64,000 nt of DNA from Ornithinimicrobium murale (GTDB lineage Bacteria; Actinomycetota; Actinomycetes; Actinomycetales; Dermatophilaceae), in contig NZ_QLVD01000001.1 in the NCBI RefSeq assembly GCF_003352835.1, positions 62,001-126,000 on the forward strand, in the 5' to 3' direction. The notes under the pieces were generated by a model. The model did no database searches and was not told where the DNA came from. It worked only from the letters and a program-made list of their open reading frames with translations. The translations under genes were made by a program, and so were the position numbers. Below, piece after piece: positions 28,003 to 35,752 of this stretch (the stretch's first letter is position 1; the number at the start of each line of letters is the position of its first letter).

Positions 28003-29022
28003 TCAGGCGCTGCGGCGCCGCTCGGTCATGAGATGCGGGTTGTGCGCCTCGGTGACATCCGGGTGGGCCCGGACCCGGCTCTTCAGCGCGTTGGCGCCAT
28101 AGACGCCCACGATCGGGTTGCTCTCATCGAGGGTCACGCCCGGAGCCTGCGCCGCGAGGTCGGACGGCAAGGACAGCTTCGGGAAGACGGCATCCAGGGC
28201 CGGGTTGTGGAAGTACGGCACCGAGATGCGGTCCGTGCCGGGCTCCGGTGCGAGGACCCGGTGGTTCGTGGCCCTGAGGTAGCCGTCGGTGGCCCACTCC
28301 AGCATCTCGCCGATGTTGACGATGAGGGCACCCTCGATCGGCGGTGCGTCCAGCGGCTCCCCGTGACGCTCGACCTGGAGCCCCGCCTTGTCCGGCTCGA
28401 CCAGCAGGAGGGTGAGCACACCTGAGTCGTTGTGCCACCCGACACCCTGCTCGGTGCCGCCCTCCACCCGGCCGGGATAGCGCACGATCTTGGTCAGCGT
28501 CGCCGGCGTGCCCCGGAAGGTGTCGTCGAAGACGTCCCGAGGCTGCCCGAGCGACTCGGCCCACTCGGCCAGCAGGCGCGTGGACACCTCCGCCAGCGTC
28601 TCGTTCCAGGTCTCGACGACCTCCCGGACGCGTGGCAGCGCCGCCGGCCACAGGTTCGGCCCCTGGAGCACCCAGTAGTCGGCAACGCCCGGCCCGGGTG
28701 GCACCGCCTCGCGCTCGGGGCCGATGTCGATCTGTTCGCGCCAGTCAACCTTGCCCTGGGTGCGCTCGCCTCCGACGCGGGTGTAGCCGCGGTAGTGCGG
28801 GCTCAGGACGTTCTCGATCTCGAGCTTGTCTGCCTCGGGAAGGGCGAAGAACTCGCGCGAGACGGTGATGATCTCGCTGGTCAGGGCCGGAGCGATGCCG
28901 TGGCCGACGAGATAGAAGAAGCCGTAGTCGTGGGTGGCCTCGCGCAACTGCTCACGAAACTGCGCGGCGGTGGCGGGATCGTCGGCCAGGGACAGGTCGA
29001 GGACAGGCAGGTGGTCAGTCAT
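28003..29022 (-). CDS. isopenicillin-N-synthase-family Fe(II) dioxygenase
   Basis: A 339-residue protein from ATG 29022, with AAGGA upstream. The N-terminal DIOX_N block (PVLDLSLADDPATAAQFREQLREATHDYGFFYLVGHGI) and the jelly-roll domain with the Fe ligands HND (in GWHNDSGVLTLLL) and NHR (in RATNHRVLAPE), plus the 2-oxoglutarate/carboxylate contact RISVPYF, define the family. Stand-alone bacterial members oxidise varied small molecules. No antibiotic cluster surrounds it, so penicillin chemistry is not implied; the substrate is unknown. It is flanked by the two nearest copies of the paired repeat. Confidence 0.9.
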   Translation of the reverse strand: MTDHLPVLDLSLADDPATAAQFREQLREATHDYGFFYLVGHGIAPALTSEIITVSREFFALPEADKLEIENVLSPHYRGYTRVGGERTQGKVDWREQIDIGPEREAVPPGPGVADYWVLQGPNLWPAALPRVREVVETWNETLAEVSTRLLAEWAESLGQPRDVFDDTFRGTPATLTKIVRYPGRVEGGTEQGVGWHNDSGVLTLLLVEPDKAGLQVERHGEPLDAPPIEGALIVNIGEMLEWATDGYLRATNHRVLAPEPGTDRISVPYFHNPALDAVFPKLSLPSDLAAQAPGVTLDESNPIVGVYGANALKSRVRAHPDVTEAHNPHLMTERRRSA

Positions 29023-29232
29023 GGGTCAGAGTCCTTCGGGTATGCGGAGTGGTCGGCTGCGAGATCGACTCACCGACGACACAGGTCGCTGGCCAGGCAC
29101 CCAAGGTCCACATGGAGCCGGCGCACCAGCAGAAGCTGTTCCTGAAGAACTAACACGCGCTTACTGTACCCATCACATGACGTTGCGGGAGAGGGCACCC
29201 CTCCCCTGAGCGCCCACAGAGTGGCGTCGCGC

Positions 29233-29281
29233 CGTTCCGAACCTCCCCAAAACGCGCGGGAGCCGTTCCGAACCTCCCCAA
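29233..29281 (-). repeat. paired 18-nt intergenic repeat, locus 3
   Basis: CGTTCCGAACCTCCCCAA at 29233-29250 and 29264-29281, the reverse complement of the other loci with one mismatch. It lies just before the hflX stop, so on the minus strand both copies are 3' of hflX. Confidence 0.9.
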
Positions 29282-29288
29282 AAATGGG

Positions 29289-30764
29289 TTAGACGGCGTA
29301 GGAGCCCAGGACGCCGTGCAGGTCCTCGGCGACCTTGGCGGTCATGCGCGTGCCGTCGGCGGTGTGCTCCTCGGTCAGCACGTCGCCCTCGGCGTGCAGC
29401 CGGCTGACCAGGTCGCCGCGGTCATAGGGCACCAGCACGTCGACCTCGATCTCCGGCCGGGGCAGCGCGGCCTCGACCCTGGCGATGAGCGCTTCCACGC
29501 CCTGGCCGGTGCGGGCCGAGACGATCGCGACGTCGGGGTAGGCGCGCTCGAGCCGGTCCAGCACCTCGGGGTCGGCCAGATCGGCCTTGTTGACGGCGAT
29601 GATCTCCCGGATCTCGCTGGCGTCCACGTCGGCGAGCACCTCGTGCACCGCGACGATCTGGCCCTCGGGGTCGGGGTGCGCCCCGTCGACCACATGGAGC
29701 AGCAGGTCGGCGTCGGCAGCCTCCTCCAGGGTGGACCGGAAGGCTTCGACGAGCTGGTGCGGCAGCGCGCGGACGAACCCGACCGTGTCGGTCAGCGTGA
29801 ACGAACGGCCGTCCGCGGTCTCGGAACGGCGGACCGTGGTGTCCAGCGTGGCGAACAACTGGTCCTGCACCAGCACACCAGCACCGGTGAGCCGGTTGAG
29901 CAGGGAGGACTTGCCTGCGTTGGTGTAGCCGACGATGGCGACCGAGGGCACGTGGTTGACCTTGCGCGAGGCGCGCTTGGTGTCGCGCATGGTCTTCATG
30001 CCCAAGATGTCGCGCCGGAGCTTGCCGATGCGCTGGTTGATCCGGCGCCGGTCCAGCTCGATCTTGGTCTCACCGGGGCCGCGGGAGCCGATGCCCTCAC
30101 CGCCGGCGACTCGGCCACCGGCCTGCCGGGACATCGACTCACCCCACCCGCGCAGCCGCGGCAGCAGATATTGCAGCTGCGCCAGCTCGACCTGCGCGCG
30201 GCCCTCACGGGACTTGGCGTGCTGGGCGAAGATGTCCAGGATCAGCGCGGTCCGGTCGATCACCTTGACCTTGACGACGTCCTCCAGGGCACGCCGCTGT
30301 GAGGGACCGAGCTCGCCGTCGACCACGACGGTGTCGGCCCCTTCGGCGATCACGATGTCGCGCAGCTCCTGGGCCTTCCCCGAGCCAAGATAGGTGGCCG
30401 GGTCGGGGTTGGTGCGACGCTGGATCAGCCCCTCGAGCACCGTGGAGCCAGCGGTCTCGGCCAGCGCGGCCAGCTCACGCAGAGAGTTCTCGGCATCGAG
30501 CTGGGTGCCCTCGGTCCAGATGCCGGCCAGGACCACGCGTTCGAGTCGCAGCTGGCGGTACTCGACCTCGGTGATGTCCTCGAGCTCGGTCGAGAGCCCC
30601 GCCACGCGGCGCAGAGCCTCGCGCTCCTCGCGGTCGAACTGCTCCCCGTCGAAGGACTCCAGGCCCTCCTCGTAGGTCGGGTCGGCCGGGTCGGCGTTGA
30701 GTGCGGCAGCGCGGTGGTCCAGCAGGCCGCTCCGCTTCGGGTGGTGCTTGTTGGTCTCAGTCAT
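29289..30764 (-). CDS. hflX: ribosome-associated GTPase HflX
   Basis: A 491-residue protein from ATG 30764 after GAGGAG. The N-terminal HflX domain is seen at about 80-190 (LAALAETAGSTVLEGLIQRRTNPDPATYLGSGKAQELRD), with the glycine-rich GGEGIGSRGPGETKIELDRR loop. The G domain has G1 GYTNAGKSSLLN, switch/G3 DTVGF, G4 NKAD and G5 SARTG. HflX splits stalled or hibernating 70S ribosomes during stress. This window also carries hpf, ssrA and smpB, other ribosome-recovery factors. Confidence 0.95.
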   Translation of the reverse strand: MTETNKHHPKRSGLLDHRAAALNADPADPTYEEGLESFDGEQFDREEREALRRVAGLSTELEDITEVEYRQLRLERVVLAGIWTEGTQLDAENSLRELAALAETAGSTVLEGLIQRRTNPDPATYLGSGKAQELRDIVIAEGADTVVVDGELGPSQRRALEDVVKVKVIDRTALILDIFAQHAKSREGRAQVELAQLQYLLPRLRGWGESMSRQAGGRVAGGEGIGSRGPGETKIELDRRRINQRIGKLRRDILGMKTMRDTKRASRKVNHVPSVAIVGYTNAGKSSLLNRLTGAGVLVQDQLFATLDTTVRRSETADGRSFTLTDTVGFVRALPHQLVEAFRSTLEEAADADLLLHVVDGAHPDPEGQIVAVHEVLADVDASEIREIIAVNKADLADPEVLDRLERAYPDVAIVSARTGQGVEALIARVEAALPRPEIEVDVLVPYDRGDLVSRLHAEGDVLTEEHTADGTRMTAKVAEDLHGVLGSYAV

Positions 30765-30839
30765 GTTCTCCTCAGGATCTCACTGTTCAACACCGGTGAC
30801 CACCGATTTCGTCCCCCGTGAGGCCGTAGACTGCCCGCG

Positions 30840-31442
30840 ATGGCACAGGACCACTACTTCTCCGCGGAGCCAGCGACGCCAACCCAGCTGCGAGAGCGCG
30901 TGGTTGAACTCGCCGGACAGACCGTGACCGTGCACACCGCGAGCGGGATCTTCTCCCCCGACGGGATCGACAAGGGCACCGCCGTCCTGCTGAAGCACGT
31001 TCCCGAGCCACCGAAGGCCGGGACCTTCCTGGACCTCGGCTGCGGGTGGGGACCGATCGCCCTCACGCTGGCCCTGCGCTCCCCCGCCGCGACCGTCCAC
31101 GCCGTGGACGTCAACCAGCGCGCCCTGGACCTGGTGCGCCGCAACGCGACTGCGCTCGGTGCCATGGTGACCGCGATGACCCCGGACGCGGTCCCGGAGC
31201 ATGCGGCCTACGACCTGATCTGGTCCAATCCCCCGATCAGGGTCGGCAAGGCGGCGCTGCACGAGATGCTGAAGACCTGGCTCCCCCGGCTGGCACCGGG
31301 TGGGCAGGCCTGGCTGGTGGTGCAGAAGAACCTTGGCGCAGACTCCCTGATGAAGTGGCTGTCGGCAGAGTTCCCGGAGCTGACCGTGGACCGCCCCGCG
31401 ACCAGCGGCGGGTTCCGCCTCATCCGTGTCGTGCGCCCCTGA
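30840..31442 (+). CDS. class I SAM methyltransferase, RsmC-like
   Basis: A 200-residue protein from ATG 30840. SAM-binding motif I is FLDLGCGWGPIALTLA (about 63-78), motif II VHAVDVNQRALDL, and the catalytic loop SNPPIRVGK matches the NPP(F/I)H type of small methyltransferases that modify guanine N2 in rRNA. It lacks the N-terminal half of E. coli RsmC, as is common in actinobacterial single-domain versions. The target may be 16S rRNA, but small molecules cannot be excluded. No ribosome site is seen, so a leaderless mRNA is possible. Confidence 0.85.
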   Translation: MAQDHYFSAEPATPTQLRERVVELAGQTVTVHTASGIFSPDGIDKGTAVLLKHVPEPPKAGTFLDLGCGWGPIALTLALRSPAATVHAVDVNQRALDLVRRNATALGAMVTAMTPDAVPEHAAYDLIWSNPPIRVGKAALHEMLKTWLPRLAPGGQAWLVVQKNLGADSLMKWLSAEFPELTVDRPATSGGFRLIRVVRP

Positions 31443-31839
31443 CCGGCCGCGAGGTCAGCCACACCCCGATCCCGGCGAGCACCGCCCCCAGCCCCTCAGC
31501 GACTGCGCTGATGGCCTTCGGGGTGGTCCAGAACGGGTCATACATCGAGGGGATCGGGCCGAGGGCCGGCACGTTGACATAGGTGTAGAGCAGCACCGGC
31601 ACGAACGCGGACAGCGCCACCGCGCCGGCCACCAGATAGGCAGTTCGCGAGGACCGCAGCAGCAGATAGGCCGCCGCTGCCAGCGCCGCGACCGCCTGGA
31701 TCCGGAACAACCAACCACCGCCGATCCCGCCCGGCGCCGCGAGTTGCATCTGTGACGCGAGGCTGAGATGAACCACCGCGTCGAGGACCAGGGCCAGCAC
31801 GACCAGCCCCCGGACCACTCGCTCGGCCACCGACCTCAC
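31420..31839 (-). CDS. four-helix membrane protein coupled to a cupredoxin gene
   Basis: A 139-residue protein from GTG 31839. Hydrophobic segments at about 9-28, 43-63, 65-87 and 109-130 indicate four membrane helices, with a short extracytoplasmic loop (NVPALGPIPSMYDPFWTTPK). The start overlaps the stop of the cupredoxin gene (GTGA), so the two are translated together and probably act together at the membrane. The end overlaps the methyltransferase tail by 23 bases. No family was recognised. Confidence 0.75.
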   Translation of the reverse strand: MRSVAERVVRGLVVLALVLDAVVHLSLASQMQLAAPGGIGGGWLFRIQAVAALAAAAYLLLRSSRTAYLVAGAVALSAFVPVLLYTYVNVPALGPIPSMYDPFWTTPKAISAVAEGLGAVLAGIGVWLTSRPVRGARHG

Positions 31840-32288
31840 CCCACCGTGAGGACCGACACCATCGCCGGGTGCGGGATGCAGTGGTAGGAGTAGTCCCCCG
31901 GCTCGTCCGGCGCGGTGAAGGTGACGGTCTCCCCGGGGCCGACCTCGACGTCAAAGAACCCCTCCTCGTCCGAGGTGACCGTGTGGCCGACCTCGTCCTG
32001 GTTGGTCACCGTGACCTCGGCGCCGGGTTCGATCGTCCCGGTGGTGGCGTACTCGAAGTCCGCGATCGTGATCAGTGCGGCCCCGTCCTCGACGCTGGCC
32101 GCCGGCGAGTCCGGCTCGTCGTCACCGGAACAGCCGGACAGCACGGCAGGGAGTATGCCGAGGGCCAGGACCGCGGCCGCCGCGCGGCGCAGCGGGGGCC
32201 GGCTGATGGGTCCGTGGATCTGGCGCCCGGGGCTCGCGGCGTCGCGGCCCGGTGGGTGAGGGTGGGAGTTGTCCTGGCGAAGTGGCAT
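31836..32288 (-). CDS. cupredoxin (plastocyanin-like) lipoprotein
   Basis: A 150-residue protein from ATG 32288 (MPLRQDNSHPH). The N-terminal 30 residues are His/Pro/Arg-rich. A signal sequence follows (RRAAAAVLALGILPAVLSGC) with lipobox LSGC at about 49-52, and then a cupredoxin fold with all type-1 copper ligands: His in VGHTVTS and Cys-His-Met in YHCIPHPAM. It should carry electrons outside the membrane, anchored by lipid. The partner is unknown; the coupled four-helix protein is the first candidate. Confidence 0.88.
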   Translation of the reverse strand: MPLRQDNSHPHPPGRDAASPGRQIHGPISRPPLRRAAAAVLALGILPAVLSGCSGDDEPDSPAASVEDGAALITIADFEYATTGTIEPGAEVTVTNQDEVGHTVTSDEEGFFDVEVGPGETVTFTAPDEPGDYSYHCIPHPAMVSVLTVG

Positions 32289-32331
32289 GCCGGATTGTAC
32301 GGCGCTGCGCCGCTGACGGATTGACACCGGC

Positions 32332-33609
32332 TCACGCCCGGTCGACGGCCGGGCGGAAGGGAACCGTGGCCACGATGCCCGCTCCCACCGCGTTGAGCAC
32401 GATCCAGGCGGTGATGGTCGCTGCCAGCCCGGCCTGGTCGGCCAGCAGGCCACCGGCGACGCCGCCCACCGGCACGATCCCCATCGTGAGGGTGCGCCGC
32501 GTCGCCGACACCCTGCCCATCAGGGCGGTGGGCGTGAGCTCGGCCGCAACACCGGCCAGCAGCACGTTGTAGACGACGATCACCACGCCCCACAGGAAGG
32601 ACCCGGCCAGCAACCACGCGGTGGCCCGGTCCCGGTCGAGCAGCGCCGTGAGCGTCAACGCCGCCACCGGGGCGAGGAGCACCACGGCCCCGCGCACCAC
32701 CCGCGGCACACCGATCCGGTCGCCGAGAGGCACCGCCACGAAGGAGCCGAGCAGGCCTCCGACACCGCCGGCCGAGACCAGCAGCCCGAGCACGGTCGGG
32801 CCGAGGTCCAGCTCGCGGAGCACGAGCACCACCTCGACGGCGGAGTGGACCGCGAGACCGAGGTTGACCACCATCGACCCCAGGGTCAGCCGCCAGAGTG
32901 TCCGGCGGGCCCGCAGGGTCGACCACCCGAGACGTCCCTCCTGCAGGAACCGGGTCAGGGCCCGCACCGGGGATGCTGCCGATGCTGCCCCGGCCGCAGG
33001 CTGGCCCGCGGGTCCGGCGGTCAGTCGGAGCCGCACCACGACGAGGGCCGCGAGCGCCGTCAGCGCCGCCGCGACGGCCAGCGTGGGTCCGGCACCGGTG
33101 AGGGCCACCAGCACGCCCGCGGCAGCGGGGACCACGAGCGAGATCACCGACTCGGCCGACTGCATCCGCGCGACCAGCCGGGACACGCCGGCCGGGCCGA
33201 CCGCCCGGGGGGCGATGGCCGTCTGGGTCGTCTCGACGACGACCGCGGCGGTCCCGGCGAGGGTCGCCACGGCATACAGGTGGGGCAGGGTCAGGTCGCC
33301 CAGCGCCCAGGCCAGGACGAGGCTGCCCAGCAGCGCCGCCCGCACCAGCCCGGAGGCGAGCAGCAACCGGACGGTGGGTGAACGGTCGACCAGAACGCCG
33401 ACGGGGATGCCCAGGACGAGGAACGCCAGGGTGCCCAGGGCATTGAGCAGTCCCATCTGGGCGGCGGTGGCGCCGAGCACCGCAACCGCGAGCACATCGG
33501 TCGCCAGGTCGGCGGCGTTGCGTCCGGCGGCGTCCAGGGCGTTGGAGAGCACCAGCGGGCGGCCGGTGGTGGGAGCGGACGGGACAGGATCAGGGGTGCG
33601 CGAAGGCAT
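32332..33609 (-). CDS. MFS transporter
   Basis: A 425-residue protein from ATG 33609 with GAGGTGAC upstream. About 12 membrane helices are visible, and the characteristic MFS loop between helices 2 and 3 reads GVLVDRSPTVRLLLASGLVRA. The central loop (GPAGQPAAGAASAASPVRAL) separates the two six-helix halves. The type is that of drug or siderophore exporters of the MFS-3/enterobactin exporter group. The substrate cannot be told. Confidence 0.88.
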   Translation of the reverse strand: MPSRTPDPVPSAPTTGRPLVLSNALDAAGRNAADLATDVLAVAVLGATAAQMGLLNALGTLAFLVLGIPVGVLVDRSPTVRLLLASGLVRAALLGSLVLAWALGDLTLPHLYAVATLAGTAAVVVETTQTAIAPRAVGPAGVSRLVARMQSAESVISLVVPAAAGVLVALTGAGPTLAVAAALTALAALVVVRLRLTAGPAGQPAAGAASAASPVRALTRFLQEGRLGWSTLRARRTLWRLTLGSMVVNLGLAVHSAVEVVLVLRELDLGPTVLGLLVSAGGVGGLLGSFVAVPLGDRIGVPRVVRGAVVLLAPVAALTLTALLDRDRATAWLLAGSFLWGVVIVVYNVLLAGVAAELTPTALMGRVSATRRTLTMGIVPVGGVAGGLLADQAGLAATITAWIVLNAVGAGIVATVPFRPAVDRA

Positions 33610-33781
33610 GAGTCACCTCAGGAAGCAGTGGAGGGTCAGAGCACGTCGACACCGGCCCGGCGCCGTCGGGGCGCGGGCCTGCGGGTGTCAGTGGCGACTC
33701 AGAGGCTGTCGCTGCGGGCTCTGAAGAACACGTCCCTCTTTCCTGGGTCGGCGGGTGGCCGGAGCTGCGGTCAGGAGCACC

Positions 33782-34708
33782 TTAGCGGGAGGCGGTGACG
33801 ATCTGCTGCGCGCGGTCGAGCAGGTCCTCGGCGTCGTGTGGCAGCCAGGTGATGCGCGGGTCAGGACGGAACCATGCCTCCTGCCTGCGCACCAGCCGGC
33901 GCGTCGCGGTGACCGTGCCCTCCCGGGCTCCCGCGTCGTCCAGCGTGCCGTCGAGCAGCGCCAGCACCTGGGCGTAGCCGATAGCGCGCGAGGCGGTGCG
34001 CCCCTGACGGAGGCCCTGCTCCTCCAGTCCGCGCACCTCCGCCACCAGTCCCTGCTCCCACATGCTGTCCACCCGGCGGGCGATCCGCTCATCCAGCACC
34101 GACCGGTCGGCTGCCAGCCCCAGCTGGACGGTCGGCTGCGCATGCGCACGGCGCGGCAGCGTCGCGCTGAACGGGCGTCCGGTCAGCTCGATCACCTCCA
34201 GGGCGCGCACGATCCGGCGACCGTTGCGGGGCTCTATCCGGGCCGCTGCCTCGGGGTCCCGGTCGGCAAGCTGTGCGTAGAGCGCCGCGGCGCCGACCCG
34301 CGCGAGCTCCTCCTCCCACCGGGCGCGCACCGCGGGGTCGGTCGGTGGGATCTCCAGCAGGTCGAGCAGTGCCCGCACATAGAGCCCCGAGCCACCGACC
34401 ACGACGGGCACGTGTCCCCGTGCGCGGATCGCGGCCAGGTCCGCGCGGGCGGTGGCCTGGTAGGCCGCGACGCTGGCCTCCTCGGTGATGTCCAGGACGT
34501 CGAGCTGATGGTGCACGATGCCCCGACGCTCACCCCGGGTGAGCTTGGCGGTGCCGATGTCCATGCCGCGATAGAGCTGGGAGGCATCGGCGTTGATGAC
34601 CTCACCACCGAGTCGCTCGGCCAGGGCAACACCGAGGTCGGACTTGCCGGTCGCGGTCGCCCCGACGACGGCGACCACGGGCAGGTCCTCGGTCACGTTC
34701 CCTGGCAC
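33782..34708 (-). CDS. miaA: tRNA dimethylallyltransferase MiaA
   Basis: About 308 residues. The start is uncertain: GTG 34708 ([10 protein letters not shown]) is used, and GTG 34696 (VTEDLP, with AGGGA close upstream) is an alternative. The P-loop [40 protein letters not shown] is diagnostic, and HHQLDVLD and VVVGGSGLY are further MiaA blocks. It adds the isoprenyl group to A37 of tRNAs reading UNN codons. The gene is divergent from the PPDK regulator. Confidence 0.95.
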   Translation of the reverse strand: MPGNVTEDLPVVAVVGATATGKSDLGVALAERLGGEVINADASQLYRGMDIGTAKLTRGERRGIVHHQLDVLDITEEASVAAYQATARADLAAIRARGHVPVVVGGSGLYVRALLDLLEIPPTDPAVRARWEEELARVGAAALYAQLADRDPEAAARIEPRNGRRIVRALEVIELTGRPFSATLPRRAHAQPTVQLGLAADRSVLDERIARRVDSMWEQGLVAEVRGLEEQGLRQGRTASRAIGYAQVLALLDGTLDDAGAREGTVTATRRLVRRQEAWFRPDPRITWLPHDAEDLLDRAQQIVTASR

Positions 34709-34795
34709 GGCGGCAGTGTGACACGAAAGCCGCCGGGTCCGGGAGGAGACCGAGGTGGGCCGACCGGCCACGGTGCGTGCCGACATACTGGGGCT

Positions 34796-35632
34796 ATGAG
34801 TGGTCCCCCCCTGGAACTGCACGTCGTCGCCGACTCGACCGGTGACACCGCCGCCCGCGTGGCCCGGGCCTCCGCCGCCCAGTACGCGACCTATGACGTG
34901 CGGATCATCCGGCACCCACGCATCACCTCCGCCGAGGGCCTGCGCGCCGTGATCCGGAACCTGGATCCGACGCGGCACCGCATGGCGGTCTTCTCCACGG
35001 TCGTCGACGACGAGCTACGTGCCCTGGTCGCCCAGTTGTGCGCGGAGCGCGGCATCGCGCACGCCGACCTGCTCGAGCCGGCACTCAGCGCGCTGCAGTC
35101 GGCCACCGGGGCGGCACCGGAGCGCGTGATCCGTCCCGTCGGTGTCGGCGAGGACTACTTCAAGCGGATCCAGGCGATGGAGTTCGCGATCGCCAACGAC
35201 GACGGTCACCTGACCAACCCGCTCAGCCAGGCCGACATCGTGCTGGTGGGTGTGTCCAGGTCCGGCAAGACACCGTTGTCGATGTATCTGGGGTATCTCG
35301 GCTATCGGACCTCCAACATCCCGCTGGTCCGGGGCATCGCTCCCCCCGACGAGCTGTTCGGTGCGGATCGCTGGAAGGTCGTCGGCCTGACACTGGACCC
35401 CGAGCGGCTCCGGGAGATCCGGCAGAAGCGGGTCCGGGCGCTCGGCGGGCACCGCCAGGGCGACGGCTACACCGAGCTGATCGGGATCTATGACGAGCTC
35501 GACGAGGTCGGGTCGATCCAGCGCAGGCTCGGCTGCCCCGTCATCGACACGACCGCCCTGGCCCTGGAGGAGGCCGCCGGCCGCGTGATCGAGATCGTCG
35601 ACCGGCGGCGTGAGGCCGCCACGGGCAGCTGA
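34796..35632 (+). CDS. PPDK regulatory kinase/pyrophosphorylase (PSRP/PDRP)
   Basis: A 278-residue DUF299 protein from ATG 34796 ([25 protein letters not shown]). The Walker-type P-loop is [28 protein letters not shown] at about 147-175. This bifunctional enzyme uses ADP to phosphorylate a Thr next to the catalytic His of its partner, switching it off, and reverses this with phosphate. The partner is the gene directly downstream, PPDK (120 bases away), which carries that Thr (T460 of TSH462). The pairing makes PPDK, rather than PEP synthase, the probable target. Confidence 0.93.
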   Translation: MSGPPLELHVVADSTGDTAARVARASAAQYATYDVRIIRHPRITSAEGLRAVIRNLDPTRHRMAVFSTVVDDELRALVAQLCAERGIAHADLLEPALSALQSATGAAPERVIRPVGVGEDYFKRIQAMEFAIANDDGHLTNPLSQADIVLVGVSRSGKTPLSMYLGYLGYRTSNIPLVRGIAPPDELFGADRWKVVGLTLDPERLREIRQKRVRALGGHRQGDGYTELIGIYDELDEVGSIQRRLGCPVIDTTALALEEAAGRVIEIVDRRREAATGS

Positions 35633-35752
35633 CCACTGTCAGGAAACTCACGTCCCCGCCGCCACGGGTCGCTCCCGGGTGCCAGTAGTCTGCCCAGGTG
35701 GGTCGGTGCGGGCCGGCCCAGAGCACACGACGTCACCGAGGAGACGCCTGAC

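Noticed and set aside
33755-34795. The long N-terminal extension of the PPDK regulator frame
   Set aside because: The sequence from 33755 to the ATG at 34796 is antisense to miaA and has no matching family.
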